A model generated the notes under the pieces. It did no database searches, was not told where the DNA came from, and saw nothing but the letters and a program-made list of their open reading frames with translations. The translations under genes and the position numbers were made by a program. From Streptomyces boncukensis (GTDB lineage Bacteria > Actinomycetota > Actinomycetes > Streptomycetales > Streptomycetaceae), in NCBI RefSeq assembly GCF_011045075.1, contig NZ_JAAKZZ010000006.1:1-43465 (forward strand): 43,465 bases of DNA, read 5' to 3'. Of this stretch, positions 21,223 to 28,453 are shown piece by piece. Position 1 is the first letter of the stretch. Each line of letters opens with the position of its first letter.

Positions 21223-22568
21223 TGCGGGACCTCCGCGGTCGTGTCGTCGGCGCCGCTTGCGGACGCCGGGGGCGTGCGCCTGGGCGTGCGGCGGGGGGTG
21301 CGCTGCCGGGTGCGGGCGTGCTGGTGGGGCCCGCTCCCGCCGGCCGCCGCTCTCTCCCTGCGGTCCAGCCAGCTCAGAACCGGCACGGTCATGACCGTCG
21401 TCACCAGGGCGACGAGGACCAGCACGGTGAACAGCGCCTCGCTGACGATCCCGGCCTCCAGGCCGACGTTGAGCGCGATGAGCTGCATCAGTCCGCGCGC
21501 GTTCATCAGCGCGCCCACCCGCGCCGCGACGCCGCCGGGCTCGCCGCGCCAGCGCGCCGCCAGCCAGCAGCCGCCGAACTTCCCCGCGACGGCCAGCACC
21601 ACGGCGCCCGCGCCGAACGCGAGCACGGCGGGGTCGCCGAAGACGCCGAACCGGGTGTTGAGGCCGGAGTAGGTGAAGAACATCGGTACGAGGAGCACCT
21701 GGGTGACGGGCACGGTGCTGCGCACCACCCGCTCGGACGCGTCGCACGCCGGCATGGCCAGCCCGACGGCGAACGCGCCGAAGACCGCGTACAGCCCGAC
21801 CTCGTCGGTGAACCAGGCGGCGCCCAGCAGCACCACGAAGGCGCCCAGCAGCCGGGTGTCCTCCCGCAGCCCCGGCCGGGTCATCAGCGCGCCGAGCAGC
21901 CGCCGGCCCAGCAGCAGCATCACGGCGGTGAACAGCAGCAGCCCGCCCGCCGCCTTCACGATCAGCTCCGCCTCGCCCGCGGCCACGCTGAGGACCCCGG
22001 CCAGCAGCAGCCAGGCGGTCACGTCGTCGACGGCTCCCGAGGCCAGCGCCAGCGTGCCGAACCGGGAGCCGGCCAGGCCCCGTTCGGTGATCAGCCGGGC
22101 GAGCATCGGGAACGCCGTGACCGTCAGGGTGACGCCGACGAAGGCCGCCGTCACCCCGGGCGAGACCCCGTCGACGAAGACGCCGACATGGCCGTGGACG
22201 GCGAGGGTCAGCCCCGCGCCCAGCAGCAGCGGCAGCACGATCCCGGCCGCGGAGACCGTCGCGGCGGTACCGGCGAGCCCGCGCCCGGCGTGCGCCCGGA
22301 ACTCGTACCCCGCGGCGAACATCAGCGCCACCAGGCCGATCTGGCCGACGACGTACAGCACGGGCCGCAGCTCGGACGGGAAGAGGGCGTCGGAGAGTCC
22401 GGGCGCGAGCAGTCCGAACAGCGAGGGCCCGAGCAGCACTCCGGCCAGCATCTCCCCGACGACGGCGGGCTGGCCGATCCGGGCCGCGGCCAGGGAGACC
22501 AGGCGGCACGTCAGCAGGATCACGGCGGCCGCGGCGAAGAAGACGGGCGCGAGCTCGGCCGGGGTCAC
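21219..22568 (-). CDS. Cation/proton antiporter, CPA2 (Kef/NapA) type
   Basis: A 449-aa membrane protein with about 12 hydrophobic segments and a charged, Arg/Thr-rich C-terminal tail (RTPRRTPRRTP). CPA2 features are visible: RIGQPAVVGEMLAGVLLGPS in the first two spans, QIGLVALMFAAGYEF, LTVTAFPMLARLITERGLAG, and the ion-binding span GAVDDVTAWLLLAG with the two adjacent aspartates expected of electrogenic members. No TrkA-N/KTN domain is fused. GTG start and upstream stop overlap as GTGA, and its own stop overlaps the ThDP gene as ATGA, so it belongs to the cassette. It could maintain pH or cation balance, or export a charged product; similar antiporters occur in antibiotic clusters as efflux proteins. 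That role is inference. Confidence 0.88.
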   Translation of the reverse strand: MTPAELAPVFFAAAAVILLTCRLVSLAAARIGQPAVVGEMLAGVLLGPSLFGLLAPGLSDALFPSELRPVLYVVGQIGLVALMFAAGYEFRAHAGRGLAGTAATVSAAGIVLPLLLGAGLTLAVHGHVGVFVDGVSPGVTAAFVGVTLTVTAFPMLARLITERGLAGSRFGTLALASGAVDDVTAWLLLAGVLSVAAGEAELIVKAAGGLLLFTAVMLLLGRRLLGALMTRPGLREDTRLLGAFVVLLGAAWFTDEVGLYAVFGAFAVGLAMPACDASERVVRSTVPVTQVLLVPMFFTYSGLNTRFGVFGDPAVLAFGAGAVVLAVAGKFGGCWLAARWRGEPGGVAARVGALMNARGLMQLIALNVGLEAGIVSEALFTVLVLVALVTTVMTVPVLSWLDRRERAAAGGSGPHQHARTRQRTPRRTPRRTPPASASGADDTTAEVPQ

Positions 22569-23956
22569 TCCCCCTTCCCCTCACCGGCGCACGTCCCCTC
22601 ACCGGCGAAGTGGTTGCGGCACAGGCCCTGCCGCTTGGCGTCCCAGACCATATAGCTGCCGAGCACCAGCTGGGTGAGGCTGCGCGGGATGGCGGCCCAG
22701 CGGTCGCGGGTGCGCATGGCGGCGAGCCGGACGCGGGGGCGGGGCGCCGGACTGCCGTGCGGGGTGAGGAGGCAGGGGCCCCTGCTGGGCAGGGAACGGG
22801 TGTGGTCGACGGTGGAGTCCAGCCGGTAGCGCCGCAGCACCTCCTCGGCGGCGACCCGCATGGTGAGCACCGCGAACCCCCGGGCCGGGCAGGGGCGGTT
22901 GGCGGGGACCCCGAACGGAATGGCGGTGCCGGGCCGGGTGTCGGGGCGCAGCCAGCGGTCCGGGTCGAACCGCTCGGGCGCGACCGTCCCCGAGCGCTGG
23001 TACTCGGGGTAGTGGAACAGGAGGACCGAGCCGGCCGGGATGGGCGGCCCGCCCCTGCGCGGCACCGCGCCGGTGGTGATCCGGTGGGCCACCCCGAACA
23101 GCGGGAAGTGCTGGAGGGTTTCGTCGATCACCCGGTCCAGGTAGTCGGCGGGCTGCCGGCCGGCGCGCAGCCGCCGCTGTACGGGCTGGTGGGTGGCGAG
23201 AGCGAGCAGCAGATGGGCCATCGCCTCGGACATCTGGACCACGGCGGTGTTGAAGAACGTGCCCTGGAGGTAGTACGCCTGCTCGTGGGGGGTGAGCGCG
23301 GCGGGCAGCGGGACGGGCGGCGGCGCTGCGGCGAGCCGCTCGCGCAGATACCGGGTGAGCCGGTGGCGCCGGTCCATATGCCGCAGACTGGTGCACTTCA
23401 GAGCGCTGACCACGTCGTCCGCGTTGCCGACGATCAGGTCCCGCACCGGCCGGGGGCACGGCTCGCGGAAGACGACCTCGTAGTACGCCTCCGCCCACAC
23501 CGGCATCATCAGGTCGCGCAGCCGCACCCGGTGGGTGCGCCCGGCGCTGCCCGCTTCCAGCTCGTCCAGCACGTTGCGGGTGGCGCGGCCCACCAGCTCC
23601 GCCCACTCGGCGCGGGAAGGCCCGGCCAGGATCCGCCGGGTGGCGCGGGCCACGTCGTCGTAGCGGGGCCCCGGCTCCAGGTGCTCCTGGTGCACCTCGG
23701 GGCCGGGCGAGAGCCAGTACCAGAACAGGTCGGACAGCGCGGCGCCCCGGCTGCGGCCGTTCGCCGCCGGGTGTCCGTAGACCTCCCGGAACTGAGCCGG
23801 GGGCACCTCGGGTCCTGGCGCGGAGAGCGCTTCCTCGCCGTTGACCCGCTCGAAGATGCCCTCGCGCAGCGCGATCACCCCGCGCGGCAGCCAGCGCGGC
23901 AGGCTGGCCACCCCCGCCGCGGCCCCGGCGGCGGCCATCCACCGGGCGCCCCTCAT
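22565..23956 (-). CDS. Divergent cytochrome P450 lacking the ExxR arginine
   Basis: A 463-aa P450-like protein, start fixed by an ATGA overlap with the upstream oxidase. The heme loop is FGVPANRPCPARG, with the presumed thiolate Cys356 one residue later than in FxxGxRxCxG and no Gly at Cys+2. The K-helix is DETLQHFPLFGVAHR, with Glu279 but Gln282 where ExxR needs Arg. The I-helix region GTFFNTAVVQMSEAMAHLL lacks the usual AGxxT acid-alcohol pair. The meander-type stretch PERFDPDRWLRPDTRPGT is normal and supports the family call. An N-terminal hydrophobic stretch (MAAAGAAAGVASLPRWLP) could be a membrane anchor or cryptic signal. About 107 residues follow the Cys, somewhat long. Such changes suggest peroxygenase-like or non-oxygenase chemistry, or a heme protein with another role. 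No ferredoxin gene is adjacent; the flavoprotein upstream is not an obvious redox partner. Confidence 0.8.
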   Translation of the reverse strand: MRGARWMAAAGAAAGVASLPRWLPRGVIALREGIFERVNGEEALSAPGPEVPPAQFREVYGHPAANGRSRGAALSDLFWYWLSPGPEVHQEHLEPGPRYDDVARATRRILAGPSRAEWAELVGRATRNVLDELEAGSAGRTHRVRLRDLMMPVWAEAYYEVVFREPCPRPVRDLIVGNADDVVSALKCTSLRHMDRRHRLTRYLRERLAAAPPPVPLPAALTPHEQAYYLQGTFFNTAVVQMSEAMAHLLLALATHQPVQRRLRAGRQPADYLDRVIDETLQHFPLFGVAHRITTGAVPRRGGPPIPAGSVLLFHYPEYQRSGTVAPERFDPDRWLRPDTRPGTAIPFGVPANRPCPARGFAVLTMRVAAEEVLRRYRLDSTVDHTRSLPSRGPCLLTPHGSPAPRPRVRLAAMRTRDRWAAIPRSLTQLVLGSYMVWDAKRQGLCRNHFAGEGTCAGEGKGE

Positions 23957-25167
23957 ACCGGGCCCCCGTCCCAGCTCCCGGGGACCCGGCCCGGCGGTGC
24001 CGGAGGGCGGACCAGCTCGGGGCCCACGTCCCGCACCCCGGTGGCGCCGCACAGCGCGAGCGCGTCGTCCACCTCGTCGCGCAGCAGCTCCAGCAGCCGG
24101 CCTACGCCCGCCTCGCCGCCGTCGGCCAGCGCCCACATGACCGGGCGGCCGATGCCCACGGCGGAGGCGCCGAGCGCCAGCGCCTTGACGACATCGGTGC
24201 CCCGCCGCACCCCGCCGTCCAGGATCACCGGGATCCGGCCCCCGACGGCGGCTGCGATCTCCGGCAGCAGCTCCAGGGTCGCCGGGACCGTGTCCAGTTG
24301 CCGGCCGCCGTGGTTGGACAGCAGCAGCCCGTCCACGCCGTGCCGTACCGCCAGCCGGGCGTCCTCGGGGTGCAGCACGCCCTTCAGCAGGACCGGCAGG
24401 TCGGTGATCCGGCGCAGCCAGTCCACCTGCGTCCAGGAGATCTCCGGGGACATCACGATCTGCCGCACGTGCCCGCTCTCGCCGTCCCGCAGATCCACCA
24501 GGTTCTCGCAGCGCAGTCCGGGCGGCAGGTCGTGGAAGCCGTTGCGCCGGTTCCGCTCGTGGGTGCCGTGCACCGGCGAGTCCACGGTGACCACGAGCGC
24601 CTGGCACCCGGCGTCGGCGGCCCGCCGCACCAGGGCCTCGGTGATCTCCAGATCGGGCTGGATGTAGAGCTGGAACCACAGCGCCGGCTGCTCGCCGTCC
24701 GGCGCCGCCTTGCGGGCCGCCTCGGCGACCTCGCCGATGGCGACCGTGGAGGCCATGCTCGCGATCATGAGGGCTCCGGCGGACGCGGCGGCCCGCGCGG
24801 CGGCCACCTCGCCCTCCGGGACGAGAAGCCGGTGGAACGCGGTGGGCGAGAGCAGCACCGGCATCCGGGCCCTGGCGCCGGGCAGTTCGACGCCGAGCTC
24901 CCGCTCGGCGCTGCCGCGCAGCACCCGGGGCAGCAGCCGCAGCCGCCGGAACGCCGCCTCGTTGGCCCGTACGGTGATCTCGTCGTGCGCCCCGCCCGCG
25001 ATGAAGTCGGCGTGCACCGGGTCGAGGGTGGCGCGGGCCGCGGCCTCGAAGTCCCGGACGGCCACCCGCCGCGCGCCCGGAACGCCGCTCGCGGAACGGT
25101 CCGCGGTGTCGCCCGCCGTGTCGCCCGAGGTATCGCCCGCTATGTCGCTCGCGGTGTCGTCGTGCAC
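23953..25167 (-). CDS. FMN-dependent alpha-hydroxy-acid oxidase/dehydrogenase
   Basis: A TIM-barrel flavoenzyme (404 aa) of the glycolate oxidase, lactate oxidase and mandelate dehydrogenase family, oxidising an L-2-hydroxy acid to a 2-oxo acid. Conserved residues are visible: FQLYIQPD (active-site Tyr), TVDSPVHGTHERNRRNGF (Asp and Arg), LPVLLKGVLHPEDA (FMN-binding Lys), SNHGGRQLD (catalytic His and substrate Arg) and ILDGGVRRGTDVVKAL (phosphate site). The substrate-binding Tyr24 of spinach glycolate oxidase aligns with Phe55 (HADFIAGGAHDE), a non-standard choice. The first 28 residues are a low-complexity Asp-Thr-Ala-Gly repeat, unlike family members. GTG starts 5 bp past the flavoprotein stop, and its stop overlaps the P450 start. 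In the cassette it probably supplies a 2-oxo acid to the ThDP enzyme. Confidence 0.9.
   Translation of the reverse strand: MHDDTASDIAGDTSGDTAGDTADRSASGVPGARRVAVRDFEAAARATLDPVHADFIAGGAHDEITVRANEAAFRRLRLLPRVLRGSAERELGVELPGARARMPVLLSPTAFHRLLVPEGEVAAARAAASAGALMIASMASTVAIGEVAEAARKAAPDGEQPALWFQLYIQPDLEITEALVRRAADAGCQALVVTVDSPVHGTHERNRRNGFHDLPPGLRCENLVDLRDGESGHVRQIVMSPEISWTQVDWLRRITDLPVLLKGVLHPEDARLAVRHGVDGLLLSNHGGRQLDTVPATLELLPEIAAAVGGRIPVILDGGVRRGTDVVKALALGASAVGIGRPVMWALADGGEAGVGRLLELLRDEVDDALALCGATGVRDVGPELVRPPAPPGRVPGSWDGGPV
25106..25162. repeat. 12-bp imperfect tandem repeat coding Asp-Thr-Ala-Gly units
   Basis: Four to five head-to-tail 12-mers related to GTGTCGCCCGCC, read on the minus strand as tetrapeptides DTAS, DIAG, DTSG, DTAG and DTAD at the very N-terminus of the hydroxy-acid oxidase. 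Unit length is a multiple of three, so copy changes keep the frame. Confidence 0.8.
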
Positions 25168-25171
25168 GGCG

Positions 25172-26770
25172 TCACCGTCCGGCGTCGGCGGTCCGGCGGC
25201 CGAGCTGCCCGGCGAAGAACCGCACCAGCGGCGCCCGGTGCGCCTCGGGGTGGTCCCACTCGTTCTCCAGGTTCTCCGCCATATGGTGGGTGCCGAGCAG
25301 CCGGCCCGCGCGGTGGTGGCGGATGACCGGGTGGAGGTAGGCGGCGTCGACGGCCTCGTCGGCCGCGTTCTGCGCGGTGCGCCGCACCGTGATGTCGAAC
25401 GGGTCGACCTTGTCGTGGTCCGGCCCGTACTCCAGGGTGACGGTGAAGTAGCCGCCCCGCTCCGCGACCGGGCTCTCGTGCGCGTAGTCGACGGGCATCT
25501 CCTCCAGATAGCGGCACGGCTCCCCGGACTCCGGCACGGTCAGCACATCGCCGAGCACGCCGAACTGCTGCCACAGCGCCGAGGTGCGGTTGACCCGCGC
25601 CACCACGGCGTCCGCGAGCGCCTCCGGCTCCGGCTCCAGGGTGCGGTGCGGCCACGGTTCGCCGTGGTGGCGCTCGCCGAGGATGCGGCTCAGCGCGCGG
25701 ACGGCGTACCGGAAGCCGTGGATGAAGCCGCCGGTGGACTTCTTGAAGTCGCGCTGCTGCATCAGCGTTCCGGCGAAGTACAGCCCCGGCACGTTCACCG
25801 ACTCGTAGGCGGAGGTGAGCGCGGCGAACCGGTCGTTGATCACCAGCTCGGGGCGGCACTCCGGGGCGAACGGCGAGGGGTCGAAGCGGAATCCGGTGCA
25901 GGTGATGACGCGGTCGTAGCGCAGCTCCTTCACGGTCTCGTCGGCCCGGGAGAAGCTGAAGCGGACCCGGTAGCGGCCGTCGCCGTCCTTCTCGACGCCC
26001 AGCACCTGGCCGTCCAGCAGCGCGTTCTGCGACTTGAGCTGGTAGGTGTCCAGGAAGTTGTTGTTCACGGCGCGCAGATGGCCCACGTAGTGGGAGTTCC
26101 AGGCCAGCCGCACCGACCCGGGGCCGGCCACGTGGATGACGGCGGCGGTCTCGACGAGGTTGTCGGCGGTCTCCAGCCCGGAGTTGCCCTTGCCGAGGAT
26201 CAGCACGCGCTGGTCGGTGAAGTCCTCGGGCGCCACGGAGGTCTCCGCGTAGTCCTCGGCCAGCTCGATGCCGGGGATGGCGGGGATGTGCGGGAGGGTC
26301 AGCCCGGTGGCCATCACCAGGCGCTCCGCGCGGTGTTCGGCGCCGTGCTGGTCGGTGACGCGGAAGCCGCCCCCCTCGGTGTCGCGGGCGATGCGGGCCG
26401 CGCGGGTGCCGTAGGCGATGTCGAGGCCGTGGTGCTCGGCGAAGTCGGCGAGATAGCGCAAGAGGTCGTCGGCGTGCGGGAAGTAGCGGGCGCTGTAGCG
26501 GGTGAAGAGCAGCCGGGGGTCGGGGGACAGCAGCGAGTTCCAGTCCATCCGGAGGTTGAGCTCCGGATCGTCGGTGCCGTTGTGCACCTTGTTGATGGAG
26601 ATCAGCTTGCGGTGCCGGGGGAAGGTACGGAAGAACGTACCGGGCGCGTCGCCGCTCTCCAGGATCCGGTACCGGTGCCCTGCCGCCTGCAGGAGCTGTC
26701 CCGTCTGGAGGCCCGCGGGACCGCCGCCGATCACCAGGTAGTCCAGGGGAGCGTGGGGGGAGCCGTGCAT
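25172..26770 (-). CDS. FOXRED2-like NAD(P)-binding FAD oxidoreductase / flavin monooxygenase
   Basis: First gene of the cassette (532 aa). ATG 26770 is chosen because GGAAGGAG lies 6 nt upstream; a longer open frame has no site. An FAD Rossmann motif (VIGGGPAGLQ, residues 13-22) and a second NAD(P) motif (ILGKGNSGLETADN) give the two-dinucleotide fold of class B flavin monooxygenases. Around them is a pattern shared with the eukaryotic ER protein FOXRED2/ERFAD: PRHRKLISINKVHNGTDDPE, LNLRMDWNSLLSPDPRLLFT, HYVGHLRAVNNNFLDTYQLK, KSTGGFIHGFRYAVRALSR, HHGEPWPHRTLEP and AYLHPVIRHHRAGRLLG. The FMO fingerprint FxGxxxHxxx(Y/F) is not seen, so N- or S-oxygenation should not be assumed. It may be an oxidoreductase acting on a pathway intermediate or on thiols. 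An operator-like palindrome lies 21 bp upstream. Confidence 0.85.
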   Translation of the reverse strand: MHGSPHAPLDYLVIGGGPAGLQTGQLLQAAGHRYRILESGDAPGTFFRTFPRHRKLISINKVHNGTDDPELNLRMDWNSLLSPDPRLLFTRYSARYFPHADDLLRYLADFAEHHGLDIAYGTRAARIARDTEGGGFRVTDQHGAEHRAERLVMATGLTLPHIPAIPGIELAEDYAETSVAPEDFTDQRVLILGKGNSGLETADNLVETAAVIHVAGPGSVRLAWNSHYVGHLRAVNNNFLDTYQLKSQNALLDGQVLGVEKDGDGRYRVRFSFSRADETVKELRYDRVITCTGFRFDPSPFAPECRPELVINDRFAALTSAYESVNVPGLYFAGTLMQQRDFKKSTGGFIHGFRYAVRALSRILGERHHGEPWPHRTLEPEPEALADAVVARVNRTSALWQQFGVLGDVLTVPESGEPCRYLEEMPVDYAHESPVAERGGYFTVTLEYGPDHDKVDPFDITVRRTAQNAADEAVDAAYLHPVIRHHRAGRLLGTHHMAENLENEWDHPEAHRAPLVRFFAGQLGRRTADAGR

Positions 26771-27104
26771 GGTGCTCTCCTTCCGAAGGGGACGTACACA
26801 TGTCATGTACGTACCGGGTCCGCACCGTGCTCAAGAGGTAGTGCTTGAAATCTGAATCAGCACGGTAGGAACAGCAACCTCGTTCGACAACGTCGATATC
26901 CCGCCATCACGCGGAGCGCCGAGCGCCCCTGGTTCACGGAGGGGAAACCCATGGCTCGCCAGGAGCTCACGCTCCGTACAATGCACACATCTGAGCGCCC
27001 CGGCTGCCCACTCGTGCTCAAGGACTTGACGGGGAGAACCAGTGGGGATCTGCTTAGAGTTCACATGTTGGAGGCAAGACCGCACGGGCTGGAGTGGAAC
27101 AGTG
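26771..27104. other. Divergent promoter region, redox cassette and rok7B7
   Basis: 334 bp without a credible gene. It contains the ACGTACA-N7-TGTACGT palindrome near the flavoprotein start and two weaker dyads: GTGCT-N13-AGCAC (26841-26863) and TCGAC-AAC-GTCGA (26884-26896). The rok7B7 ribosome site GGAG (27091-27094) closes it. A minus-strand open frame covering 26831-27679 is antisense to rok7B7 and is not called. Confidence 0.6.
26792..26812. promoter_or_regulatory. Operator-like palindrome before the redox cassette
   Basis: ACGTACA (26792-26798) and TGTACGT (26806-26812) are perfect arms around a 7-bp spacer. An inner dyad ACATG-A-CATGT is visible on the minus strand. Size and placement, 21 bp before the flavoprotein ATG, suit a TetR- or GntR-type repressor. 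No regulator gene is inside the cassette. Confidence 0.65.
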
Positions 27105-28286
27105 GTGGAGACTCCGGGGTCGCAGTCCTCGCTGCACCGGGCCAACCTCGAACGGGTCGTCAGGGCCGTACGGATGGCCGGCTCGCTGACCCAGGCGGAG
27201 ATCGCCCGGTCCACCGGGCTGTCGGCCGCCACCGTCTCCAACATCGTCCGGGAACTGAAGGAGAGCGGAACCGTCGAGGTGACGCCCACCTCGTCCGGCG
27301 GGCGCCGGGCCCGCGCCGTCTCGCTCAGCGCCGACGCCGGGATCGTCGTGGGCATCGACTTCGGCCACTCCCACCTGCGCGTCGCCGTCGGCAACCTCGC
27401 GCACAAGGTGCTCACCGAGGACGCCGAGCCGATCGACGTGGACGCCTCCTCGGCCCAGGGCTTCGACCGGGCCGAGCAGCTGGTCCAGCGGCTGATCGCG
27501 CGCAGCGCGGTGAGCCCCTCCAAGGTCATCGGCGTCGGCCTCGGCGTCCCCGGGCCCATCGACATCGGCACCGGGGTACTGGGCTCCACCGCCATCCTCC
27601 CCGGCTGGGCGGGCACCAACCCGCGGGACGAGATGGCGCGCCGGCTCGGCGTCCCGGTGCACGTGGACAACGACGCCAACCTCGGCGCGCTCGGCGAGCA
27701 GGTCTGGGGCGCCGGGCAGGGCGCGGCCGACCTGGCCTACATCAAGGTCGCCAGCGGAGTCGGCGCCGGGCTGGTGATCAACGGCCGGATCTACCGCGGC
27801 CCCGGCGGCACGGCCGGAGAGATCGGCCACATCACGCTGGACGAGTCGGGCCCGGTCTGCCGCTGCGGCAACCGGGGCTGCCTGGAGACCTTCACCGCCG
27901 CGCGGTACGTCCTTCCGCTGCTGCACTCCAGCCACGGCCCCGGCCTGACCATGGCGCGGATGGTCGAGCTGGCGGAGGAGGGCGACCCGGGCTGCCGCCG
28001 GGTGATCGCCGACATCGGCCGGCACATCGGCAGCGGCGTCGCCAGCCTGTGCAACCTGCTCAACCCCTCCCGGGTGGTGCTGGGCGGCCCGCTGGCCGAG
28101 GCGGGCGACCTGGCGCTGGACCCGGTGCGGGACTCCGTCACCCGGTATGCGATCCCGAGCGCGGCGCGGCAGCTGCGGGTGGAGCCGGGGGAGCTGGGGA
28201 GCCGCGCCGAGGTGCTGGGGGCGCTGGCGCTGGTGCTGAACGAGATGGGCGACGCCATGCTCCTGGACGCCGCCGGCCCCACCTGA
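27105..28286 (+). CDS. rok7B7: ROK-family transcriptional regulator Rok7B7
   Basis: DNA-binding ROK protein (393 aa). The winged helix-turn-helix LTQAEIARSTGLSAATVSNI near residues 28-47 precedes the ROK sugar-kinase-like domain: GIDFGHSHLRVAVGNL (phosphate-1 like), VDNDANLGALGEQVWGAG, and the zinc motif CRCGNRGCLETF. The first residues (VETPGSQSSLHRANLERVVR) match the usual N-terminus of Rok7B7 proteins, so GTG 27105 is chosen, though GTG 27102 is also possible behind GGAG. In S. coelicolor Rok7B7 (SCO6008) is known to influence xylose transport, carbon control and antibiotic production, and lies next to xylFGH as here. Its inducer is not evident from sequence. The xylF promoter dyad at 28336 is a candidate target. 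Confidence 0.92.
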   Translation: METPGSQSSLHRANLERVVRAVRMAGSLTQAEIARSTGLSAATVSNIVRELKESGTVEVTPTSSGGRRARAVSLSADAGIVVGIDFGHSHLRVAVGNLAHKVLTEDAEPIDVDASSAQGFDRAEQLVQRLIARSAVSPSKVIGVGLGVPGPIDIGTGVLGSTAILPGWAGTNPRDEMARRLGVPVHVDNDANLGALGEQVWGAGQGAADLAYIKVASGVGAGLVINGRIYRGPGGTAGEIGHITLDESGPVCRCGNRGCLETFTAARYVLPLLHSSHGPGLTMARMVELAEEGDPGCRRVIADIGRHIGSGVASLCNLLNPSRVVLGGPLAEAGDLALDPVRDSVTRYAIPSAARQLRVEPGELGSRAEVLGALALVLNEMGDAMLLDAAGPT

Positions 28287-28290
28287 GGCG

Positions 28291-28305
28291 CGCCCCGCAG
28301 GGGCG
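28291..28305 (+). terminator. Short GC hairpin after rok7B7
   Basis: CGCCCC-GCA-GGGGCG immediately follows the stop codon. It resembles the GC-rich hairpin of the intergenic repeat at 39021-39095 in miniature, so it may be a degenerate copy acting as terminator. Confidence 0.55.
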
Positions 28306-28335
28306 GGGAGGGGCGGGTTCACGGCTTCACGGTCG

Positions 28336-28364
28336 TAACGAATGGCATCGTTGCCATCTCGTTA
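28336..28364. promoter_or_regulatory. Nested dyad upstream of xylF, ROK operator candidate
   Basis: Outer arms TAACGA (28336-28341) and TCGTTA (28359-28364) enclose perfect inner arms ATGGCA (28342-28347) and TGCCAT (28352-28357) around TCGT. It sits about 90 bp before the xylF start, in the only gap between rok7B7 and its presumed target operon. Confidence 0.65.
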
Positions 28365-28453
28365 AGGGTTTACTTATTGACCGCCCACCTGGCGACGAGT
28401 TGACTTCCGGCTACCTCGGCCGCAACGACGCGGCCCCGTCAGGGAGGTAGCTC

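Noticed and set aside
21223-22602. ThDP enzyme as part of a 1027-residue fusion starting at 22602
   Set aside because: The upstream part is the out-of-frame reading of the antiporter gene; homology starts exactly at the ATGA-coupled ATG at 21222.
23957-24679. P450 as a 704-residue protein starting at 24679
   Set aside because: The extra N-terminal part is the out-of-frame reading of the hydroxy-acid oxidase; the coupled ATG at 23956 gives a normal P450 length.
26831-27679. Minus-strand frame across the rok7B7 start
   Set aside because: Antisense to the regulator and its promoter, no recognisable domain, no ribosome site.
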